A stretch of DNA of 64,000 nt from an uncultured Clostridia bacterium (GTDB lineage Bacteria; Bacillota; Clostridia; Christensenellales; Borkfalkiaceae), in assembly GCA_949878885.1 (NCBI GenBank), contig CATLBN010000004.1, positions 1 through 64,000 of the forward strand. Reading direction: 5' to 3'. The notes under the pieces were generated by a model that did not search any database, was not told the origin of the DNA, and was given only the letters and a program-made list of their open reading frames with translations. The position numbers and the translations under genes are program-made. Positions 28,480-38,600 of this stretch are shown here, piece by piece (position 1 is the first letter of the stretch; each line of letters begins with the position of its first letter).

Positions 28480-29210
28480 AAATTTTTATATGCGACGGCT
28501 CGCCCGTTTGTTTTTTTACAGCCGTTTTCGACGCTTTTGCGGAAAAACAATGCTTAATTACTTCCGACAGCGAAATTCAGCTTTCTTTGGACAGCGAAGT
28601 AATACGCGTTGAAACGGACGAAGCAAAAGCGCTTAAAGTTAAACGCGGAATAGAAAAACACGACAGCGAAGCAATATACGATATTTTAACGGCTTTGAGA
28701 AGCGGCGACAGTTTAAAAGAACAGACTGTTTTTGAATATATACAGCGGTTAATGGAACGCAAGTCTTCGGTTAAAAAAGCTTATAATTTACCCGAAGTAA
28801 TAGAATTTAACAATATTTTATATAAAATAAACGGCGAGGTTCACAGACTTAAAGGACTTTTACGGTTTATGGAAAGCGCAAGCGGAGCATTTTACGCCCC
28901 TTATTCGCCTGATAACGATATAACAGAACTGCTTATGCCGCATTTTGCGGAAAGATTTAAAGCGGAAAAATTTGTTATTCACGATTTAAAGCGGAAAATA
29001 GCGGGTATGTACGACGGTAGAGAATGGATTATAGGTTATGCAGGCGAAGCGGAAATTTATTTATCTGAATACGAAAAGGCGTTTGAAACGCTTTGGAAAA
29101 AATATTATAAGTCGGTAACCATTAAAGAACGTCCGCACGAAAAGCAAATGAAAAACAGTATGCCCGTAAGATATTGGAAATATTTGCCGGAGAAAAACAA
29201 CAACGATTGA
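28476..29210 (+). CDS. TIGR03915-family putative DNA repair protein
   Basis: Starts MKIFICDGSPVCFFTAVFDAF; ATGA overlap with the upstream radical SAM gene (ORF track starts earlier at 28404). Confidence 0.85.
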   Translation: MKIFICDGSPVCFFTAVFDAFAEKQCLITSDSEIQLSLDSEVIRVETDEAKALKVKRGIEKHDSEAIYDILTALRSGDSLKEQTVFEYIQRLMERKSSVKKAYNLPEVIEFNNILYKINGEVHRLKGLLRFMESASGAFYAPYSPDNDITELLMPHFAERFKAEKFVIHDLKRKIAGMYDGREWIIGYAGEAEIYLSEYEKAFETLWKKYYKSVTIKERPHEKQMKNSMPVRYWKYLPEKNNND

Positions 29211-29226
29211 ATTATATTTAAATAAT

Positions 29227-29259
29227 AAACCGTCCGCCCTTGCAACGGGCGGACGGTTT
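29227..29259. terminator. Convergent-gene terminator
   Basis: aaaccgtccgccc-ttgcaac-gggcggacggttt. Confidence 0.85.
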
Positions 29260-29271
29260 AACTTTATAAAA

Positions 29272-30123
29272 TTATTTTTTTGAATTATAAGATTTTTCAA
29301 GCTGCTTAAAAATCTTTGCCGAAAAATCTTTTAAATAATCGTTTTCAAAACTCTCTATTTTTCCCCGGTCTGCCGCTTTTGTAAGCTGAGGGTCGATAGG
29401 CAGTTTTGCAACGGCGGGAATTCCGTATTCCAAAGCGAGCGCGTCAACTCCGCTTTCGCCGAATACGTTAATCTTTTTTCCGCAGTCGGGACATTTTATA
29501 TAGCTCATATTTTCAACTATGCCTAAAATAGGCACGTTCATCATTTGCGCCATATTAACGGCTTTTTGAACAATCATTCCAACCAAGTCCTGCGGCGTTG
29601 TTACAACAACTATACCGTCTACGGGAAGGCTTTGGAAAACCGTAAGCGGCACGTCGCCCGTGCCGGGAGGCATATCGATAAACATAATATCCACTCCCGT
29701 CCAAATAACGTCGGTCCAAAATTGCAGTACGGTGCCGGAAATAAGCGAACCGCGCCAAACAACGGGTTCCGCCTCGTTTTCCAAAAGTACGTTCATAGAC
29801 ATAATCTGCAAGCCGTTTTCGGTAACTACGGGCAATATTCCGTTTTCGCTGCCTTGCGCTCTTTCCGAAACGCCGTACATACGCGGTATTGAGGGTCCGG
29901 TTATATCTGCGTCCATTACCGCGGTTACTTTACCTGAATTTTGCGCCGCCGCAGCAAGCAAAGCGCAGGTCATAGACTTTCCTACTCCGCCTTTTCCCGA
30001 TACCACCGCTATCACTTTTTTAATATCGCTTAACGCGTGCGGTTTTTTAATTAAACTTTTAGGGTCCCTCGAAGCGCATTTTTCGCTGCACGAAGAACAG
30101 TCGTGCGAACAGTTTTCCGCCAT
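29272..30123 (-). CDS. Mrp/NBP35-family P-loop ATPase (Fe-S carrier)
   Basis: VIAVVSGKGGVGKSMTCALLAAA; N-terminal cysteine cluster; CPDCGKK. Confidence 0.93.
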   Translation of the reverse strand: MAENCSHDCSSCSEKCASRDPKSLIKKPHALSDIKKVIAVVSGKGGVGKSMTCALLAAAAQNSGKVTAVMDADITGPSIPRMYGVSERAQGSENGILPVVTENGLQIMSMNVLLENEAEPVVWRGSLISGTVLQFWTDVIWTGVDIMFIDMPPGTGDVPLTVFQSLPVDGIVVVTTPQDLVGMIVQKAVNMAQMMNVPILGIVENMSYIKCPDCGKKINVFGESGVDALALEYGIPAVAKLPIDPQLTKAADRGKIESFENDYLKDFSAKIFKQLEKSYNSKK

Positions 30124-30243
30124 AATTCTACCTCTTTTATTTAGATTATTGTAATTTATTGACCATTGTTTGTCAAGCTATAATATACATACAAAAAGCA
30201 CTTAAATTGCTTGCAAATATTAAATTTATCTGCTAAAATAATT

Positions 30244-30516
30244 GCACTGTGCTAAGTGGGGAGTTTGCGGTGCCCTGTACCTGCAATCCGCAACAGCAGG
30301 ACTGAACGTCTTTCTCGACGAAGCAAATGGAAAGCCGCGCTTTATAAGGGGTGTTGATACCAAGGTCTTATGCAACCGACAACTGCGAACCGTGTCAGGA
30401 TAGGGATATAGCAGCACTAAACAGTCGAGTCGGTGTGCCATAGGGTAGCTTTGGGGGAGCTACCTGTAAAGTTTACGTTTCGGTTTGTTTCGGCAAAAAA
30501 GACTGCACAGCTTTTT
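30244..30516 (+). ncRNA. ffs: Bacterial large SRP RNA (Firmicutes type, with Alu domain)
   Basis: GTGCTAAGTGGGGAGTTTGCGGTGCCCTGTACCTGCAATCCGC closely resembles the 5' Alu domain of Bacillus scRNA; domain IV GTCAGG-ATAGGGATAT-AGCAGC; ends pair (CTGTGC/GCACAG) followed by T-run. Confidence 0.93.
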
Positions 30517-30527
30517 TAAATAATTTT

Positions 30528-30557
30528 ACAGCCGCCGCATATATTTACGGCGGCTGT
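30528..30557 (-). terminator. Hairpin terminator
   Basis: acagccgccg-catatattta-cggcggctgt. Confidence 0.7.
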
Positions 30558-30561
30558 ATTT

Positions 30562-31689
30562 TTATTTTTTAAGCATTATATTTTCATTTTTAAACATAAA
30601 CGCCATAAGAACCGTAAGCGCGGCGGTAAACACTAAGTTAGAAATAATCGCAAGCGCAACGCCGACGGGCGAAGCCGCTGCGGAAAGTATGCCAGACATT
30701 GCCAAACCGCTGCCCAAAAACGGGATTAAATGAATAGCAACGGACGATGATTTTATAAATGTTGTACACATTCCCAAAACAATTATAACAATCATAAGCG
30801 GCGTTATAAACATAGACGCCTCTTTCACGTTTTTAGCAAGCGTAGAGAGCACCGAAAAAACAGAAATCATTGCAAGCACAATGGAGATTATAAGCCCGAA
30901 AAGCATAAAGTAATCGCCTACGCCGTAGGACATAGAGCTTAAATTGAAAACTCCGCCGGACAGTTTGGGAAGCGAAAGTATTACGCCTATAAAACTTGAA
31001 AAACCGCTTAGCATAGCAAAACAAGACAAACTTATAATTTTACCAAGCACTATCTCCGCTCTTTTGACAGGTGTTATAAGCAGTGTAGCCATTGTGCCCC
31101 TTTCCTTTTCTCCCGCTATGGATTCGGGCGCAACCGCCATACAAGACGAAGCGAGAAGCGAAAACATAAGCATAGGTATAATCATAGAAAGTATGTCTGC
31201 TGCCAAGCTTTCGGAATTGACCAAGTCAAATTTTTCGGACACGTCGGAATTTATTTTGAAGGCGTTAAGTTCGTTTAAAAGTGCAATAGCCACAGAATAT
31301 CCGAAAGCCGATTGTGCAGATGCAGAATTATAATAAACCTTTACTTCCGGCTTTGTTTCCCCTGCATAGTTTTCTTTGAAATCGGCAGGGAACACTACCA
31401 TAATATCCAATTTTGAGTCGTATATATCGGTTTTTGCGGCTTCGGAATTTTCGTAAGATTTAATTTTGAAAACACCCTCTACACTTAATCCTTCGGGCAG
31501 ACCTATTATATAAGCAGTAGGCACATAGTCTTTATCTATGTCGGGCTGACCCATTTCGGACATAAAATTGCCCATAAGCGAATAAATGGCATAAATCAAA
31601 ATACCGGGTAAAAAAATCATTAAAACCATTCTGCGGTCTGTGAAAAACCTTACAAACTCTTTTTTTATTATTGTTAATACGTTTTTCAT
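30562..31689 (-). CDS. ABC-2 type permease (NatB-like)
   Basis: FVRFFTDRRMVLMIFLPG; large extracytoplasmic domain; PESIAGEKERGTMATLLITPVKR. Confidence 0.88.
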   Translation of the reverse strand: MKNVLTIIKKEFVRFFTDRRMVLMIFLPGILIYAIYSLMGNFMSEMGQPDIDKDYVPTAYIIGLPEGLSVEGVFKIKSYENSEAAKTDIYDSKLDIMVVFPADFKENYAGETKPEVKVYYNSASAQSAFGYSVAIALLNELNAFKINSDVSEKFDLVNSESLAADILSMIIPMLMFSLLASSCMAVAPESIAGEKERGTMATLLITPVKRAEIVLGKIISLSCFAMLSGFSSFIGVILSLPKLSGGVFNLSSMSYGVGDYFMLFGLIISIVLAMISVFSVLSTLAKNVKEASMFITPLMIVIIVLGMCTTFIKSSSVAIHLIPFLGSGLAMSGILSAAASPVGVALAIISNLVFTAALTVLMAFMFKNENIMLKK

Positions 31690-32459
31690 ACTTTTTCCCC
31701 CGTTACGCTCTCATACAGTCCGAAAAAGGTATCTTCAAGATTTTTTTCTTGAGTTAGGTTTTTAAGACTGTCTATTGCGGCAAGTTTGCCGTCGATAAGT
31801 ATGCCTACCCTATCGCAAAGCTTTTCTACCAACGAAAATATGTGCGTTGATAAAATTATGGTTTTTCCTTCGGCGCGAAGTTCCTGTAAAAAATCGGTTA
31901 CCACTTTTCCCGTGAGCACGTCCAAACCGTTTGTAGGCTCGTCGAAAATTATAAATTCGGGGTCGTGAGCAATAGAAACCACTAGCGAAACTTTCTGCTT
32001 CATTCCGGTAGAAAGATTGCCCAGCTTTTGCCCGGCAAATTCGTTTATTCCGAATTTTGAAAACAGCTGAGTTTTGCGTGCATTACGCACATTTGTTTCA
32101 ACGCCGTATAAATCTGCAAAAAAATTAAAAAGATATTCCGGCGTAAAAGTTTCGTCAAGTTTAAGTTCGCTGGTTAAAAATCCAATGCTGCGGCGCACCG
32201 CTTCTTTATCGGAAACTATGCTTTTGCCGTTAATTGTAGCATTGCCGCTATCGGGTTTAATAAGCGTTGCCAACATTCTGAGCGTTGTTGTCTTGCCTGC
32301 GCCGTTTGGTCCCAATAATCCGAATATTTCCCCCTTATAAGCCGAAAAACTCAAATTGTTTACCGCAACTTTAACTCCGCCGTTCTTTTCAGGTTTAAAA
32401 AGTTTTTTAGATTGCTTAAACGATTTTGTCAAGTTATCTACTTTTAAAATTTCTTCCAT
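31686..32459 (-). CDS. ABC transporter ATP-binding protein (NatA-like)
   Basis: GLLGPNGAGKTTTLRML, LSTGMKQKVSL, FIIFDEPTNGLD; overlaps permease by 4 nt. Confidence 0.93.
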   Translation of the reverse strand: MEEILKVDNLTKSFKQSKKLFKPEKNGGVKVAVNNLSFSAYKGEIFGLLGPNGAGKTTTLRMLATLIKPDSGNATINGKSIVSDKEAVRRSIGFLTSELKLDETFTPEYLFNFFADLYGVETNVRNARKTQLFSKFGINEFAGQKLGNLSTGMKQKVSLVVSIAHDPEFIIFDEPTNGLDVLTGKVVTDFLQELRAEGKTIILSTHIFSLVEKLCDRVGILIDGKLAAIDSLKNLTQEKNLEDTFFGLYESVTGEKV

Positions 32460-32529
32460 ATCTTCTCCTTTGAAAAAGCACGCATAAATTATAACATAAA
32501 TGAAGCGCTATGTCTATCTCAAAACAAAA

Positions 32530-32556
32530 AAACGCGGCGAGCGCCGCATTTTTTTA
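32530..32556 (-). terminator. Hairpin terminator of uppP operon
   Basis: gcggcgagcgccgc with T-tract on minus strand. Confidence 0.7.
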
Positions 32557-32559
32557 TAA

Positions 32560-33375
32560 TTAATTAAAATATGTAAAATGCAAAATTATGCTTGTTACGG
32601 CTATTAACACAAGATACAAACTGAACCATTTGTAATTTGCGTTTTTTATTGCTTTAAGCATAATTTTAATTGCAAAAAGCCCTGCAACAGCCGAAACTAT
32701 AAAACCTAACGCTATGCTGCAACCGAACGTCCAGCCCCCTTCTGCAAACGATTGCTGAATTTCGCCGCCGCGCAATCCCTTGTATAGCTCTACAACGAAA
32801 CTGCCCAATATCACGGGTATGCTCATCATAAACGAAAATTTAGCAACTTCTTCGCTTTTGCCGCCGGCGAACGTACCTGCGCATATTGTAGAACCGCTGC
32901 GTGAAATTCCGGGGAGAATTGCAACAGCCTGCGCAAGCCCCATAGGAATTACCGTTTTAAAACAAAGCGGAAGCTCCAACGCGCGGCGCTTTGCAAAGCG
33001 TTCCGTTAAAAACAGTACGACAGCCGTTACAAGGAAAAAACAAGCAAGGATTATTCCGAAATATTTACCGTTTAAAACCGCTTCTTCGATTAAATCGTCT
33101 AACAAAAGTCCGACTATTGCGGCGGGAATTGTTGCAAGCACCAAAAAGCCCATAGTCTTAAACGGCTTTTTGAAAAGCGCCAAAATATCGCGCCAAAAAA
33201 TTACGCACACCGCCACAAGCGTTCCCAAGTGCAGAATTATAGAGAAGAACAACGTTATATCGGTTATTCCGAAACAATGCTGAAAAAACGCTATATGCCC
33301 TGATGATGATACGGGTAAAAATTCGGTTAGCCCCTGAACAAGACCTAATACTACCGCTTGCCAAATTTCAATCAT
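32560..33375 (-). CDS. uppP: Undecaprenyl-diphosphatase
   Basis: LGLVQGLTEFLPVSSSGHI; LPGISRSGSTI. Confidence 0.96.
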   Translation of the reverse strand: MIEIWQAVVLGLVQGLTEFLPVSSSGHIAFFQHCFGITDITLFFSIILHLGTLVAVCVIFWRDILALFKKPFKTMGFLVLATIPAAIVGLLLDDLIEEAVLNGKYFGIILACFFLVTAVVLFLTERFAKRRALELPLCFKTVIPMGLAQAVAILPGISRSGSTICAGTFAGGKSEEVAKFSFMMSIPVILGSFVVELYKGLRGGEIQQSFAEGGWTFGCSIALGFIVSAVAGLFAIKIMLKAIKNANYKWFSLYLVLIAVTSIILHFTYFN

Positions 33376-35564
33376 TAATTATTGTCCAAATCAAGCAAAT
33401 CCTGATATCTGTTTTGATGTTTAACGACTGTAACGTCTTCTTTGCTGAATTTATTAACTATCCAATTCCTGCGAACGGAAGATACGTCTTTCATAGCCGT
33501 ATCTTTTATGCTTTCGTAAAACAGATTTTCAAACGTGCCTTCGATTTTTATGTTGGACCACTGAGGATTATATTGGTCCGCATCCAAATCAAACGTATAA
33601 GTTACGTATATTAAATGCCAGCCGAAGTCTGCGGCGCATACCGCGAACGAACCGGCACCTTGATTTATAGCCAAATGAGCCGCATACTCGAATTCCTTTA
33701 CGTACGAAGTATCGCCAGCCTCTACCGTATAGCCGAGGTACTGCGAAAGCACGCTTGTATCGGTGGTGTATGCATACTGCAATTCGTTTACGGCGCTTAA
33801 AGCTTTATACTGTTCGCTTGCGTCGTTGTCTTCCGTTTTGTTTACGAGAAGATTGCCTCTATCCGACGCTGCGAAATTACCTACTCTGCCCAAAGCGTAA
33901 ATAAATTTTGAATAATCTATTTCAAACTTGTCGTCGTCGTTTTTTCCGCTTTTATAAAATTCTTCGCCTGTATATTCGTAATACTTAGCGTTTTCCTGTC
34001 CGAGCGTATAAGTTACGTTGTTTTCGTCGGCAACGAAAGTAACGTTTCCGCTGCTGCCCAAAACGTAGTCTACATAACCGGAAAATTCGCTGAGCATAGC
34101 GTCTATACCCAATTTTTCCGCCAACAGAACGTATTTGCCGTCTTCTTTCTTTTCTACGGTGCCGTTATATGCGTATCTGCCGTCGTATTTTTCAAGATTT
34201 TCGTATCTGTCGGAATTTTTTATATTATTTTCAAAAAACAGCCAGCCGTCGTTTTGCGGCGTTTTGCCGAAATAATCCAAATCTTCCGCTTTAAAAGCGT
34301 ATTCGGTTTCTCCGTTGAACCAAGCCGAACGCTGGTCGGTTGTTTCAACCTTTTTAAGCATTTGATTTCTTGCGGAATAATATTCGTGGCTGTAACCGCT
34401 GTCTACGTCTTCGTCTTTAAAATTGTTTTGAAGCGCCGTTAAATTTGCGCTTTGCGAAGCAGAGAACGGAAGCAAAATATTGTAAACAAATCCGAACTTA
34501 CCGCCGTTTTCAGTATCGGGCGAATACAAAATAAACGAAGAATCGGACATTTCGCCGACCGACGTTGAAAAACCGTCTTCTTTGAAATTATTTTGCTGCC
34601 ATTTTTTTAAATCGTCATATACCGACTGAACGTATTTGTAATTTTCGTTGGTAAGCGCAGCTTCCTGGTCGTCTTCGTAAGTTTCGTAATAGCGGTTGAT
34701 TATGCGTGATTTTAACTGATTGATATATTCGTTTTCTATATATTTCAGCGAATATATATCGCGCAGATCTTCTTTTTCCGCATTTACGAGATTATACGAA
34801 ATTAAACTGCTTATAAACTTGTTGTAAGCCCTTATGCGCGTTGCACGCGTAGTGCCTTCAATTGCGTCTTCTTTGTAAATACCGCTGTCTTTCAGCAAAT
34901 TTTTGTCGTAACCCGTGTAAACGTTATAATCTATTCCGCTTTCCGAAGTTGCGCTGGCAGGATAATAATCCTCTTTTTCGGTATCAACGCCGCCTGGAGC
35001 GGTGCGGGTATCGGAACCGGACGAAGAATCATCTTTTTCAAGAATTCTTTCTTCCTGCGAGTCGATTGCGGCATTAAGCGAGGAATACAAACTGTATTTT
35101 GCAACTTTAACGTCGTCGCTGTCTGCTCCGCCTAAAATATATTCGTATTTTGCCGTAGTGGTTTCAAGCGCCTTAAATTCCTCAAAAGCTTCCGCGCCCA
35201 TATCTTTTAAAAGATACATTGTGGAATACTGGGTTAAAACGGCGTTGTTCACAAGCGTATCTACAAGCATATTGAATACTTCTTTATAACTTGAACCGTT
35301 TTGAATATAGGAATAACCTACGTTTAAAAAATATGAAATCAATTCTCTTTTTATGACTTTGGTTTCTCCGACAACTTCGTTAAACTGCGTTTTATAGTCG
35401 CCGAACTCCTTGTCGAAATCGGCAGATTTGGAAATATCCACCGTTGCGATAACCTGCTCCATATCTGCCGAGCTGTTGGTAGAAATAAGCGAGCAACCGC
35501 CAAGCGATGCGGCAAGCGTTACGGAAGCGGCAAGCACGCCGCATATCAAAGTTTTCTTTCTCAT
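33375..35564 (-). CDS. Large SurA/PrsA-like lipoprotein (729 aa), putative foldase
   Basis: Lipobox AASLGGC; position directly after mfd, where PrsA/SurA-like proteins are common; PPIC-like AVCAADFGWHLIYVTYTF near the C-terminus. Stop/start TAATG overlap with uppP. Confidence 0.65.
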   Translation of the reverse strand: MRKKTLICGVLAASVTLAASLGGCSLISTNSSADMEQVIATVDISKSADFDKEFGDYKTQFNEVVGETKVIKRELISYFLNVGYSYIQNGSSYKEVFNMLVDTLVNNAVLTQYSTMYLLKDMGAEAFEEFKALETTTAKYEYILGGADSDDVKVAKYSLYSSLNAAIDSQEERILEKDDSSSGSDTRTAPGGVDTEKEDYYPASATSESGIDYNVYTGYDKNLLKDSGIYKEDAIEGTTRATRIRAYNKFISSLISYNLVNAEKEDLRDIYSLKYIENEYINQLKSRIINRYYETYEDDQEAALTNENYKYVQSVYDDLKKWQQNNFKEDGFSTSVGEMSDSSFILYSPDTENGGKFGFVYNILLPFSASQSANLTALQNNFKDEDVDSGYSHEYYSARNQMLKKVETTDQRSAWFNGETEYAFKAEDLDYFGKTPQNDGWLFFENNIKNSDRYENLEKYDGRYAYNGTVEKKEDGKYVLLAEKLGIDAMLSEFSGYVDYVLGSSGNVTFVADENNVTYTLGQENAKYYEYTGEEFYKSGKNDDDKFEIDYSKFIYALGRVGNFAASDRGNLLVNKTEDNDASEQYKALSAVNELQYAYTTDTSVLSQYLGYTVEAGDTSYVKEFEYAAHLAINQGAGSFAVCAADFGWHLIYVTYTFDLDADQYNPQWSNIKIEGTFENLFYESIKDTAMKDVSSVRRNWIVNKFSKEDVTVVKHQNRYQDLLDLDNN

Positions 35565-35662
35565 ATGAAATTTCTCCGAAAGATAATTGCAATAAAATAC
35601 TTATCTATTATATATCAATTTAAACGCGATAGCAAATCATTTTGGTAATTTTTATGTGAATT

Positions 35663-38600
35663 TTAACCCAAACTTACTGCAAATTTCAAAAATTTTGTCA
35701 TTGCAAGCATAGTTTTCTGGGGACTTGCGGCTGCGTCAAACACAATCAGCGGCGCTTTTGCCATTGAAAGCTTTACAAAAGATGAGTATTTTTGAAGCGC
35801 GGCGGCAAGACCGTTATGTTTTAAAGCGTTAAGCGAAGCAAGTTCCAAAGAACCATTTTTTGCGTCTACGCTTATTTTTTTAACGTTGAATTTAGAGGCG
35901 TATGATTTTAGCACGGCTATAATAAGAAGATTTAAAACCTCCTGCGGCATAGAACCGTAGTTGTCCTCTATGGACATACACACGCGTTTATAATCTTCTA
36001 CCGAACGAATCTCTGCAATCTGCTTATAGCAATCCAACCGTCCCGCACTGCTTTCCACATAGCTTTCGGGAATATACGCGGTAGCTTTAACGTCAAGTTC
36101 CGTTGAAAGCTGTTTGTCGCCCGTAAGCTCCTCCTTTAAAAGTTTGGAATAAAGTTCGTACCCTACTTTATCCATATGACCGTGCTGCTCCGCGCCGAGC
36201 ACGTTGCCCGCACCTCTTATTTCCAAATCGCGCATTGCGATTTTAAAACCCGAACCGAGCTCGGTAAAACGCATTATGGCTTTTAACCTTTCAACCGCGT
36301 CGCCGGTCATTACCTTTTCCGGTTTAAACGTAAAATACGCCTGCGCAAGCCGCGCGCCCCTGCCTACTCTGCCGCGCAACTGATAAAGCTGAGAAATACC
36401 CAAACGGTCGGCGTCGATAACCACAATAGTATTTGCATTGGGAAGGTCTATACCGTTTTCGATAATAGTAGTGGTTACCAAAATATTCTTTTCTCCGCGG
36501 TAAAACGAAAACACGCTGTTTTCAAGCACGTCCCTGTCCATTCTTCCGTGAGCGTAACAAACTTTTGCTTCCGGCAATATTTCGGCAATCCTGCCTGCGA
36601 AAGAAGATATTGTTTCTACTCTGTTATACAGAATAAACGCCTGTCCTCCGCGAGAAATTTCTCTTATGCAGGCGTCGCGGATTAGCGTTTCGCTTTCTTC
36701 AACTACATAAGTTTGCACCGGCAGCCGCTTTGAAGGAGGGGTGTTTATTGTGCTTATATCGCGTATTCCGGCAAGAGACATATGCAAAGTACGCGGTATA
36801 GGCGTTGCGGTCATTGTAAGACAGTCGATATTGTTTTTTATGTGTTTGATTTTTTCTTTGTGCTCTACGCCGAATCTCTGTTCCTCGTCCAAAACCAAAA
36901 GACCCAAATCGTAAAATTTAACGTCGTCGGAAAGCAGTCTGTGCGTGCCTATAATAACGTCTACGTCTCCGTTTGCAAGCGCTTGCAAAACTTTTTGCTG
37001 TTTTGCCGGAGTACGGAAGCGGTTTAACACCTCTACCCGCACGCCGAATTGCTTAAATCGTTCGCAAGCCGTATTGTAATGCTGTTCGCTTAAAACCGTG
37101 CTGGGGCACATAAAAGCCGCCTGTTTGCCGCCGAGCACGCAAAGATATATTGCGCGCAGCGCAACTTCGGTTTTTCCGTATCCTACGTCGCCGCACAAAA
37201 GCCTGTCCATTACTTTTTCCGAACACATATCGCTTTTGATTTCTTCTATAGACGAAAGCTGGTCCGGCGTTTCTTCGTAATAAAACGCGTCCTCGAATTC
37301 CTGCATCATTACTTCGTTTGCCGGAAAACAAAAACCGACTTTGCCGTTGCGCTCGGCATACAGTTCTTTTAAATCGAACGCAAGCTTTTTTATGGATTGG
37401 CGAATTCTGTCCTTTACTCTTTCAAAGTCAGCGCCGCCTATTTTGGAAAGCGAAGGATTTTGCTCGCCTACGTATTTGGAAAGCACGTCCATCTGTTCTA
37501 CGGGAACGTAAAGCGAATCTCCGCCCTTGTATTCTATTGAAATATATTCTTTTATGCCGTCGGTAGTTTCTATTTTTTTTGTGCCTGTTATCCTGCCTAC
37601 GCCGTGTTTTTCGTGCACGCAGTAATCGCCTATTTCCGGCGCTACAAACATATCTCCGCGGCGCTTTTTTATACGTTTTGTAACTGACTTTGTAAACAAA
37701 TCGCCGCTGCCTATTATTACAAGTTTGCACTCGTGAATTATCAGCCCGTGTTCAAGCTCAGCAGAACTTACCGCAACGCCGCGCAAAGCTTCAAGCCTGT
37801 CCGGCACCGAATATACGGGTAAATATGCTTGGGAAAGTTCGTCGCTTAATTTATCGTACCTTTGCACGCTGCCTGCAAACGCCAAAACGCGGTAACCGTT
37901 TTGTATCCAGCTTTTGCAATCGCTTATAAATTGCGGAAGCGCGTTAAGATACGAAGGCGCCGGCGTTGAACGGAAATTATACGTTTTCAACGGACGGAAA
38001 AATCGGGTTCCCGACGTAAAAATCTGCAATGCAAGCGTGCGGTATTTTGTAAAACCGCCAAAAAGTTTTTCAGGCTCCAAAAGTTGGTTTTGCGAAAACG
38101 AAAACGCCTCTCCGCCGTTTTTCAAATCGTTTACGCGCTCGGTATGCTCTTTGTATATTCCGTTTGCAATTTCGTTTATATTATTGCATTCGTCAAATAT
38201 AATAAGCGTGTTTTTGGGCAGTAAATCGAATATACTACGGGTGCAATCCAATATAGGCGCCAAAAACGACGCGCCGGAAAACGGAACTTTCAAGTCAAGC
38301 TTAGAGCATATTTCGCTTTCTATTGCGCGCGCTCTTTCATAGGCTTTAACGTTAACGCTTTTCTTTACTTCTTTTGCAAGCGTATCCTTTATTTCGGCGA
38401 TTTCGTTATCTTTAATATTTATATCGGCTGCCGCAACTACCGTTACGGACAAACTTTCTTCAAGCCTTTCGCCGCTTATACTGTCGTACGGGCGTATTTT
38501 TTCTACCGTATCTCCGAAAAAGTCCACTCTAACGGGATTGTCCGTATTTATAGGAAATATATCCAAAATATCGCCGCGAACGGCAAAACTTCCCTTGTTA

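Noticed and set aside
30226-30441. 71-aa minus-strand ORF at 30226-30441
   Set aside because: It lies antisense to the SRP RNA gene and is not a plausible protein.
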